The notes below the pieces were generated by a model. It was given only the letters and a program-made list of their open reading frames with translations. It had not been told where the DNA came from and made no database searches. The position numbers were made by a program, and so were the translations under genes. A stretch of DNA of 41,784 bases from Bacteroidota bacterium (GTDB taxonomy: Bacteria; Bacteroidota; Bacteroidia; Bacteroidales; Tenuifilaceae): positions 1 through 41,784 of the forward strand of contig JAKQKB010000017.1 in NCBI GenBank assembly GCA_029560875.1, in the 5' to 3' direction. This document shows, in pieces, positions 35,051 to 41,784 of this stretch. How positions within the stretch are numbered: position 1 is the first letter of the stretch; the number at the start of each line of letters is the position of its first letter.

Positions 35051-35959
35051 CTAGAATAATTTCAAAAAAGCCTTTGGAATCTGGGTTTCAAACCGCATTG
35101 GTTTACCATTTACCGGATGTGTAAACGCAAGTACCTGAGCATGTAGGCCTAATCGGCCGATAGGGCTTTCCTCCGATCCATACTTTTTATCGCCAATCAC
35201 ACTATGGCCAATATCCTGCATGTGAACTCTTATCTGATTCTTTCGGCCTGTTTCGAGATTTACCTTTAGCAGAGTATACTTCGCATTCTGCTTCAAGACC
35301 TTGTAATGGGTAATGGCTTTTTGCCCTTCGGCACGATCATCGCACGAATACATCACAAAAGCAGCGCTCTCCTTAAGATACGAAACAATTGTTCCTGTGG
35401 GCTGCTCCACGGCTCCCTCAACCACGGCTATATAGGTTCGTTCAAGAACAGAGTCATTCCAGTTCTTCTGTAGGGTTGTTTTAACCGCCTCGTTCTTGGC
35501 AAATATCATAACACCCGACGTTTCCTTATCGATGCGGTGAACAATAAAAATCTTATTCGATGCACCTTGCTCCTTAACATGGCTACGAAGCATACTATAG
35601 GCAGTAATATCCTTCTCCTTATCGGTTGCGATGGACAGCACACCAGAATCCTTTTCTATTACAATAATGTGTTGATCCTCGAAAAGCACCTTAATACCAG
35701 GATACTGCTTGGCCGATGGCATCTTAAACCAACCAATAGTAACCTCCTGCCCCGGTTTTAGCGGATGATTATACCATGTAACTACGGAACCATTAACCCT
35801 TATTTGCCTATCGTTAAGCAAAGTTTTAAAGTTATCACGATTCTTGTAGGGAATCTGTGTAAGCAGGAACTTCATAAGTACAATTTCTTCGGTCACAGTT
35901 AAGCGAATCTCCCGCCTTTTCGCATCTTCGGGTTTGTGCAGATACTCTTTCTTTGCCAT
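35051..35959 (-). CDS. RluA-family rRNA/tRNA pseudouridine synthase
   Basis: A 302-residue protein. An S4-like RNA-binding segment (about 20-78; EEIVLMKFLLTQI then LLNDRQIRVNGSVV) is followed by the RluA catalytic domain, with catalytic D144 in IFIVHRIDKETSGVMIFAKN, LERTYIAVVEG, TLLKVNLETGRKNQIRVHM and GDKKYGS. The enzyme isomerises specific uridines in structured RNA; the target (23S rRNA position) cannot be assigned from sequence. The ywbE gene lies just upstream, 5 nt away, and is probably co-transcribed. Confidence 0.92.
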   Translation of the reverse strand: MAKKEYLHKPEDAKRREIRLTVTEEIVLMKFLLTQIPYKNRDNFKTLLNDRQIRVNGSVVTWYNHPLKPGQEVTIGWFKMPSAKQYPGIKVLFEDQHIIVIEKDSGVLSIATDKEKDITAYSMLRSHVKEQGASNKIFIVHRIDKETSGVMIFAKNEAVKTTLQKNWNDSVLERTYIAVVEGAVEQPTGTIVSYLKESAAFVMYSCDDRAEGQKAITHYKVLKQNAKYTLLKVNLETGRKNQIRVHMQDIGHSVIGDKKYGSEESPIGRLGLHAQVLAFTHPVNGKPMRFETQIPKAFLKLF

Positions 35960-35964
35960 AGGTT

Positions 35965-36162
35965 TTAGTCTAATATTTCCTTTACACGACCAATTTGCCC
36001 ATCTTCCAACCGCACCTTGATTCCTCTATGGTGAACCGGAGCACTCGTTAAAATATCCTTAACAAATCCTTCGGTTAGTGCTCCTGTTCGTTGATCCTTC
36101 TTCAGCACAATGTTAACATGTAGCCCTGGCTTAATGTCAACCCGTTTAGTTCCATCCATCAT
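35965..36162 (-). CDS. ywbE: YwbE family protein
   Basis: About 65 residues from the start at 36162 (MMDGTKRVDIKPG). The frame is open to 36207, but the extra N-terminus has no family counterpart. The whole protein is one small beta-rich domain: VDIKPGLHVNIVLKKDQRTG, then GFVKDILTSAPVHHRGIKVR, then LEDGQIGRVKEIL, the typical YwbE (DUF2196) pattern. Function is not established; an RNA-binding or ribosome-related role is often assumed. It is coupled to the downstream pseudouridine synthase gene. Confidence 0.9.
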   Translation of the reverse strand: MMDGTKRVDIKPGLHVNIVLKKDQRTGALTEGFVKDILTSAPVHHRGIKVRLEDGQIGRVKEILD

Positions 36163-36218
36163 TATATGATTTCTACACGGATACAAAGGTACTAAACGAT
36201 TGCGCATTACCTAATAAA

Positions 36219-36255
36219 AAAGCGTTGGCGGAATTATTAGGCCCACCAACGCTTT
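36219..36255 (-). terminator. Terminator of the 31-aa ORF
   Basis: On the minus strand AAAGCGTTGG (36255-36246) pairs with CCAACGCTTT (36228-36219), extended by two more GC pairs beyond one mismatch, followed by a T-run. It terminates transcription coming from the 36369-36274 region and lies just before ywbE. Confidence 0.88.
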
Positions 36256-36273
36256 ACAGCATGTTATAGTTAA

Positions 36274-36369
36274 CTAGATTTCCAATTGGTTCATAATAAA
36301 CACAAACATCCAGTTATCAATTATTTGAGCAGTACTTTGTCCAGAACCTTGTCCACCATTAAAATCCAT
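36274..36369 (-). CDS. Putative 31-residue small protein
   Basis: An ATG at 36369 opens a 32-codon frame: MDFNGGQGSGQSTAQIIDNW then MFVFIMNQLEI, stop TAG at 36276-36274. The first half is Gly/Gln/Ser-rich; the second half is hydrophobic around WMFVFIM, possibly a short membrane-facing helix. A strong terminator follows 19 nt after the stop and no other minus-strand gene lies upstream, so something in this 290-nt gap is transcribed on the minus strand. This ORF is the only sensible candidate; a small RNA is the alternative. I do not recognise a family. Confidence 0.5.
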   Translation of the reverse strand: MDFNGGQGSGQSTAQIIDNWMFVFIMNQLEI

Positions 36370-36456
36370 ATAGAATATAATTATTTAATTGACCTAGTAC
36401 TGTAAACTTGCAAAACCTAATAATAGTATTCAATTTCTGTATTCTAAAAAAATATG

Positions 36457-36464
36457 TAGCTTTG
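36457..36464 (+). promoter_or_regulatory. -7 promoter box of the transaldolase gene
   Basis: TAGCTTTG, a perfect TAnnTTTG, lies 32 nt before the ATG. A TTTC sits at the expected -33 distance (36434-36437, 19-nt spacer). Confidence 0.65.
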
Positions 36465-36495
36465 CTGTTCGAAAACAATTTAATATCCGAATATT

Positions 36496-37152
36496 ATGAA
36501 GTTCTTTATCGACACAGCAAACTTAAACCAAATCCGCGAAGCAAACGATTTGGGAGTATTAGATGGCGTAACCACAAACCCATCGCTAATGGCCAAGGAA
36601 AACATCAAGGGTGAGGCCAATATCAAACAGCACTACGTTGATATCTGCAATATTGTTAAGGGCGATGTTAGCGCCGAGGTTATTTCAACCGACTACGAAG
36701 GGATGATTCGCGAAGGTAAAGAGTTGGCTGCCTTGCATCCACAAATTGTTGTAAAAGTTCCTGCAACAAAGGATGGTATTAAAGCCATTAAATACTTCTC
36801 GGACAATAAAATCCGCACAAACTGTACTTTGGTTTTCTCTGTTGGTCAAGCATTACTTGCAGCAAAAGCAGGGGCAACCTACGTTTCTCCATTCATTGGC
36901 CGTTTGGACGATGTTTCAACCGATGGTGTTGAACTAATCCGCCAAATTGTCGATGTTTACAACTACTACGAGTACGAAACAAAGGTGCTTGCGGCATCTA
37001 TCCGCCACACAATGCACATTGTACAGTGTTTAGAGGCAGGTGCCGATGTGGCAACTTGCCCATTAAGCGCAATTCTTGGCTTATTGAACCATCCTCTAAC
37101 CGATATCGGTTTGCAGAAATTCCTAGAGGATTACAAGAAAGTTAATGGATAA
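36496..37152 (+). CDS. Transaldolase / fructose-6-phosphate aldolase (small subfamily)
   Basis: A 218-residue (beta/alpha)8 class I aldolase of the short transaldolase group. [20 protein letters not shown] and [13 protein letters not shown] open the barrel; the Schiff-base lysine is K87 in [34 protein letters not shown] and [10 protein letters not shown] complete the active site. Proteins of this length act either as transaldolase in the pentose phosphate pathway or as fructose-6-phosphate aldolase (FsaA/TalC). Sequence alone does not settle which; a housekeeping transaldolase is common in Bacteroidota. Confidence 0.95.
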   Translation: MKFFIDTANLNQIREANDLGVLDGVTTNPSLMAKENIKGEANIKQHYVDICNIVKGDVSAEVISTDYEGMIREGKELAALHPQIVVKVPATKDGIKAIKYFSDNKIRTNCTLVFSVGQALLAAKAGATYVSPFIGRLDDVSTDGVELIRQIVDVYNYYEYETKVLAASIRHTMHIVQCLEAGADVATCPLSAILGLLNHPLTDIGLQKFLEDYKKVNG

Positions 37153-37160
37153 TACTCTAA

Positions 37161-37781
37161 ATGCCTGAGTGCATTTACATACGAATTAACGAAAAGAACC
37201 CCAACCCGCACGACATTGAGCGTGCGGTTGAGGTTTTAAAACATGGCGGAATAATAATCTACCCAACCGACACTGTTTACGGAATTGGTTGCAATATTTC
37301 GAATTCAAAAGCAGTGGAACGGATTATCAAAATCAAAGGGCAAAAACCTAAGGATGCCCACTTTTCCTTCATCTGCCACGATTTAAGCCACATTTCAGAT
37401 TTTGCCAAGGTTGATAATCCAACCTTTAAGTTGATGAAGAGAAACCTTCCGGGGCCATTCACATTCATCCTTCCAGGTCTAAACCGAGTTCCCGACTACT
37501 TTATTAGCCGACAAAAAACTGTGGGAATTCGCATTCCCAACAACTCTATTCCTCTAGAAATTGTAAACTTACTTGGGAAACCAATATTAACCACATCGCT
37601 TAAAGATGACGATGAACTAATTGAATACACCACCGACCCCGAACAGATATTCGAAAACTACAAGGAACTAGTTGATATGGTTATTGACGGCGGTTATGGC
37701 AACAATATTCCATCAACTATTGTGGATTGCACTAGTGGAGAAGCGATAGTTATCCGAAAGGGATTAGGTGAATTAGTTTGA
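37161..37781 (+). CDS. L-threonylcarbamoyladenylate synthase-like protein (Sua5/YciO/YrdC)
   Basis: A 206-residue YrdC-fold protein. The N-terminal block VLKHGGIIIYPTDTVYGIGC, then the KGQKPKDAHFSFICHDLSHI region and LPGPFTFILPGL are conserved; TVGIRIPNNSIP and STIVDCTSGEAIVIRKGLG close the domain. The family makes threonylcarbamoyl-AMP for t6A37 in tRNA. The sequence is closer to the YciO side (KPKDAHFSFIC), whose members may not all have this activity. It begins 8 nt after the transaldolase gene. Confidence 0.88.
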   Translation: MPECIYIRINEKNPNPHDIERAVEVLKHGGIIIYPTDTVYGIGCNISNSKAVERIIKIKGQKPKDAHFSFICHDLSHISDFAKVDNPTFKLMKRNLPGPFTFILPGLNRVPDYFISRQKTVGIRIPNNSIPLEIVNLLGKPILTTSLKDDDELIEYTTDPEQIFENYKELVDMVIDGGYGNNIPSTIVDCTSGEAIVIRKGLGELV

Positions 37782-37829
37782 CAATTTGCCAATGTAGCAA
37801 TGAGTAAATGAGATACTCATATGGAGTAA

Positions 37830-37852
37830 TGGAGTGTTGGATTAATGGGGTA
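37830..37852. repeat. Dispersed repeat (GGAGTGTTGGAT family), copy B
   Basis: TGGAGTGTTGGATTAATGG continuing to GGTA matches the reverse complement of 20181-20203 at 21 of 23 bases. It lies in the Sua5-mobA gap together with a REP half-element (37910-37940). Confidence 0.7.
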
Positions 37853-37909
37853 TTTTCATCCATATCAATACGAAAGATATCAAAAATCTGATTAACATTT
37901 GGTTGAAAA

Positions 37910-37940
37910 AGATTTCTCACTTCGTTCGAAATGACAAAAG
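37910..37940. repeat. REP-like half-element
   Basis: AGATTTCTCACTTCG followed by TTCGAAATGACAAAAG is the well-known Bacteroidota dispersed element. It shares the AGATnnCTC...ATGACAAA frame with the paired element at 24749-24819. It ends about 25 nt before the mobA start. Confidence 0.72.
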
Positions 37941-37965
37941 ACATTAAATCTTAACATTAAAAAGT

Positions 37966-38589
37966 TTGGCTCATCAACAATCAACGAACAACGAGCAACT
38001 AAAAACCACTCTAGCCATTCTTGCCGGAGGCAAGGCAACTAGGCTTGGTGGTATTAACAAGGCGTTGATTGAAATTGAGGGCGATACCATAATCTCCAAA
38101 ATCCATAGGGCATTAGGTACAATTTCTAATGAGGTAATAATCATATCAAACCAAGCGCAAACCGATTATAGAATTCCAGCAAAAATTCACCCCGATATAA
38201 TCGAAAACTGTGGCCCGCTTGGAGGAATCCACTCTGCATTGCTTCATTCATCCAACGAAATTGTTCTTGTTGTATCGTGCGATATGCCTTTTATAAGCAC
38301 CAACATTGCAAACCTACTTCTTGATGCCTACATCAAAAATCAACCTAATGTTGATGCTGTAATTCCAACACTCAATGGGTTCAACGAGCCATTACTGGCT
38401 ATTTACAGCAAGCGATTATCTTCAAAAATATCAGAAATACTCTCCGACCGAAAAGGTCATAGCATAACTGATTTGCTCGATAACTGCAACACCGTTAGGG
38501 TTGAAATAGAAGCAAGCCCCGGAAATATTAGGTCGTTTACGAATATCAACACTTTTGACGACTACAATGCATTCAAGAATATCATTTGA
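37966..38589 (+). CDS. mobA: Molybdenum cofactor guanylyltransferase MobA
   Basis: A 207-residue nucleotidyltransferase that attaches GMP to molybdopterin. The nucleotide loop LAILAGGKATRLGGINKALIEI (about 17-38) differs slightly from LAGGxSxRMGxxK; CGPLGGIHSALLHS and VVSCDMPFIS (metal-binding Asp) are conserved. The start is uncertain: I use TTG at 37966, since no in-frame ATG or GTG lies between the upstream stops and the nucleotide loop. The first 13 or so residues (HQQSTNNEQ) are encoded by a CAAC-rich dispersed repeat. No molybdoenzyme or other mo-cofactor gene is nearby. Confidence 0.87.
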   Translation: MAHQQSTNNEQLKTTLAILAGGKATRLGGINKALIEIEGDTIISKIHRALGTISNEVIIISNQAQTDYRIPAKIHPDIIENCGPLGGIHSALLHSSNEIVLVVSCDMPFISTNIANLLLDAYIKNQPNVDAVIPTLNGFNEPLLAIYSKRLSSKISEILSDRKGHSITDLLDNCNTVRVEIEASPGNIRSFTNINTFDDYNAFKNII

Positions 38590-39936
<1,347 letters not shown>

Positions 39937-39954
39937 TAATTGATATACAAATTT

Positions 39955-39981
39955 AAAGGCTGCCAATTGGCAGCCTTTTTT
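39955..39981. terminator. Terminator of gap (also serves the DUF1697 gene)
   Basis: AAAGGCTGCC / GGCAGCCTTT (39955-39964 with 39969-39978), 4-nt AATT loop, T-run on the plus strand and A-rich flank on the left. It lies directly before the DUF1697 stop on the other strand, so it may act in both directions. Confidence 0.92.
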
Positions 39982-40521
39982 CTACTCTCCTATCAGTTCA
40001 AACAGTTTGGTGGTTGTATTCCAATTCCGTATGGTCATAAACTGATAAACCGGAAGTGATATTATTTTAGATAAATAGCTCTGCCCTGCCCTACTGATGA
40101 GCCTCGACAGGTAAAGAACATCCTTTCCAACATAAGCATTATCTACCCCTTCTCGTAGTTTCAAACTCTGAAACGCCTCATTTGAAGATAGCGGTTCCTT
40201 AAGGAAAACAACATCGTACCTGAATTCCTCAGGTTTTGTACCAAAACCTTCTGGAGCAGTCTTAATAACTGTTTCAATTTGATTTTGCGAAACCAATACA
40301 ATTTTGGACTGATAGTTAAACCTGCGTGAGAGTTCCGATTCAATCCTTTTCACCAATTCAGATTTATCATCATTATCGGAACTGAAAAGCACATTTCCGC
40401 TTTGGATATATGTTTTGACATCGGTAAAACTCATTGTCACAAAACAAGCCCTTAGTTCCGCCATCTTAATTATGTTGTTTCCACCAACATTTATACCTCG
40501 GAGTAGTGCTATATAACGCAT
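39982..40521 (-). CDS. DUF1697 protein
   Basis: A 179-residue protein with the clear family pattern: MRYIALLRGINVGGNNIIKM at the start, then the ETYIQSGNVLF-like stretch VKTYIQSGNVLFSSD, then two ferredoxin-like repeats (VVFLKEPL and the C-terminal KIISLPVYQFMTIRNWNTT). It is cytoplasmic. Function is unknown in the family. It starts 15 nt after the stop of the VOC lipoprotein gene on the same strand and is probably co-transcribed with it. Confidence 0.92.
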   Translation of the reverse strand: MRYIALLRGINVGGNNIIKMAELRACFVTMSFTDVKTYIQSGNVLFSSDNDDKSELVKRIESELSRRFNYQSKIVLVSQNQIETVIKTAPEGFGTKPEEFRYDVVFLKEPLSSNEAFQSLKLREGVDNAYVGKDVLYLSRLISRAGQSYLSKIISLPVYQFMTIRNWNTTTKLFELIGE

Positions 40522-40536
40522 AATATCTGGTACTTT

Positions 40537-41064
40537 TTATTTCGTTGTTTTGCCGCCCATCTTGGTTAAAACGCTATCCACTGGCTCCCAAAGTTCAATT
40601 TTATTACCATCGGGGTCGAGTATATGAACGAACTTACCATAATCGTAGGTTGCAATGGTATCGAGGATTGTTACTCCATTATTGCGAAGCATACGAACCA
40701 ACCCCTCTATATTCTGAACACGGTAATTAATCATAAACTCTTTCTTTGAGGGTTTTAAGTAATTACTACCTGTTTTAAAAGCACTCCAACGCAGGTAATT
40801 CACCTCATCAGGATTATTAGCACTACGGAATTCGAACACCGAACCGTACTCATCGGTTGCTAGACCCAAGTTTTTACCATACCATTCGGTTGTTTTCTGT
40901 GGATCATCCGAAGTGATGAATATCCCGCCAATACCTGTTACCCTTGGTGTAGTATCCCTTACAAACTCAGAGGTATTTACTGTTTCCTGCTTAAGTTCAG
41001 TATTTGATGTTTTGCAGCCTACAATTAGGGCAAACAACGCTAATGGTACTATTATTTTATACAT
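40537..41064 (-). CDS. VOC-superfamily (glyoxalase-like) lipoprotein
   Basis: About 175 residues from the start at 41064 (MYKIIVPLAL), which places a lipobox LIVGC with C17 correctly; the open frame starts at 41094 but that would bury the signal peptide. A Ser/Thr/Glu-rich linker follows. The VOC domain (about 44-170) shows GIGGIFITSDDPQKTTEWYG, then LGLATDEYGSVFEFR, then the second half NYRVQNIEGLVRMLRNNGVT and GKFVHILDPDGNKIELWEP, which has the usual C-terminal metal-ligand glutamate. Glyoxalase-like domains are usually cytoplasmic, so a lipid-anchored form is unusual. Confidence 0.85.
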   Translation of the reverse strand: MYKIIVPLALFALIVGCKTSNTELKQETVNTSEFVRDTTPRVTGIGGIFITSDDPQKTTEWYGKNLGLATDEYGSVFEFRSANNPDEVNYLRWSAFKTGSNYLKPSKKEFMINYRVQNIEGLVRMLRNNGVTILDTIATYDYGKFVHILDPDGNKIELWEPVDSVLTKMGGKTTK

Positions 41065-41130
41065 TGATTTTAATTTATTGGGGTTGAAAACCAACTAACA
41101 AGATAACAAATTCAATTCACAATAAGCAAA

Positions 41131-41622
41131 CTAAAGTTGTCTCCACTTAAACGATTTACTATCAATTGCTCGCATTGTGCTGAGTATTCCATCTAAATGG
41201 TCGTATTCGTGCTGTAGTAATTCTGATAAATCATCGCTTACGCTCCATTGCTGGCGCTGCCAATTCTCGTCGGAATATTGTATGGTAACACTTTTGTGGC
41301 GCCTAAGCCTAACCAATAGATTCGGAAAACTCATACAATCGTCCCATAGTTCAATCATCTCATTGCTCTTATAGGTGAACTCGGGATTAATAATGATAAT
41401 TGGTTTATCGATATTTACATAGATAACCCTTTTCAGAACTCCAATTTGAGGTGCAGCAATTGCTCTACCAAAGTTATAGGTAGTGCGTATTTCCTGCATC
41501 ACATTATGCAAATCGGCAACCCAAGTAGAAACCAAATGTAACTCCGATTGCTTTACGGGTTCACTAACCTCGTAAAGTAATGGATTGCCAAGTTGTAAAA
41601 GGTCTTTTAGAGTTTTCGGCAT
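41131..41622 (-). CDS. Divergent peptide deformylase-like protein
   Basis: About 163 residues from the ATG at 41622 (MPKTLKDLLQLGNP). An earlier ATG at 41649 lies in the terminal repeat. The three deformylase motifs are recognisable but altered: GRAIAAPQ (52-59) for GxGxAAPQ, DDCMS (94-98, metal Cys C96) for EGCLS, and an intact HEYDH (138-142). Deformylases remove the formyl group from nascent N-termini with a divalent metal. The changed first and second motifs suggest a paralogue of the housekeeping enzyme, perhaps with altered substrate. It is the last gene before the right terminal repeat. Confidence 0.85.
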   Translation of the reverse strand: MPKTLKDLLQLGNPLLYEVSEPVKQSELHLVSTWVADLHNVMQEIRTTYNFGRAIAAPQIGVLKRVIYVNIDKPIIIINPEFTYKSNEMIELWDDCMSFPNLLVRLRRHKSVTIQYSDENWQRQQWSVSDDLSELLQHEYDHLDGILSTMRAIDSKSFKWRQL

Positions 41623-41645
41623 AACAATAAATCCATTTAAAAATA

Positions 41646-41784
41646 TCATTGTTAACCGACTAAAATCTTAAATCGGCATATTGTATATTTAACTTATTGA
41701 TAATCTGTATTCATTTTTTAACTTCAAAAACAAAGCCCTCTTTTTTTTACCCTGTCAACGGGAACAAGCTGTTGCTATAATCGA
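41646..41784. repeat. Right copy of 139-bp terminal inverted repeat
   Basis: Exact reverse complement of 1-139. Its inner edge carries an ATG (41649-41647) that, in frame, could extend the deformylase-like gene by nine residues. The repeat therefore covers the leader, and possibly the start codon, of that gene. Confidence 0.95.

Overview
The window is chromosomal DNA from a member of the Bacteroidota, most likely order Bacteroidales. It is AT-rich, start codons lack clear Shine-Dalgarno sites, and several genes carry the Bacteroidota -7 promoter motif TAnnTTTG. Gene content agrees: a TonB-dependent receptor paired with a surface beta-propeller lipoprotein, a CarboxypepD_reg-like protein, DUF349 and DUF6624 proteins and a YwbE protein. 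I see no rRNA, tRNA, CRISPR array, IS element or prophage.

Layout. 1-139 and 41646-41784 are a perfect 139-bp inverted repeat at the two extreme ends. 266-1946 holds a small basic secreted protein and a CarboxypepD_reg-like protein. 12455-1967 (minus strand) is a cobalamin riboswitch followed by a long, compact B12 operon: btuB, a BtuG-like lipoprotein, a DUF4430 secreted protein, cobU, cobT, a four-helix (S23/IVP) gene, cobS, cobC, cbiP, a CobD-like decarboxylase and cbiB. Together these encode outer-membrane capture of corrinoids and assembly of the nucleotide loop. Upper corrin-ring genes, the inner-membrane importer and a corrinoid adenosyltransferase are not in the window. Divergent from the operon is a single methyl-accepting chemotaxis protein (12590-14119).

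14187-20647 carries housekeeping genes on the minus strand (yidC, pyrG, a five-repeat DUF349 protein, a small heat-shock protein). 20932-23522 has trmD and a pair encoding an outer-membrane barrel protein and a probably flavinylated FMN-binding protein. 23524-28533 has a TPR protein, pyk, a XerD-type recombinase and a DUF6624 protein. 28877-31807 holds a 59-aa winged-helix protein and a nitroreductase / methyltransferase / MarR / DOPA-dioxygenase group. 31965-41622 contains clpB, a cupin, an RluA-type synthase, ywbE, a new 31-aa ORF with its own terminator, a transaldolase, a Sua5-type protein, mobA, gap, DUF1697, a VOC-domain lipoprotein and a divergent peptide deformylase.

The least explained structure lies between genes: (i) the terminal inverted repeat, whose inner edge falls just after an ATG on both sides; (ii) AAAGTTT-rich elements in four gaps of the B12 operon, bracketing the IVP gene in inverted orientation; (iii) REP-like and other dispersed repeats that run into gene ends and appear to supply start or stop regions for the TPR, mobA, clpB and IVP genes.
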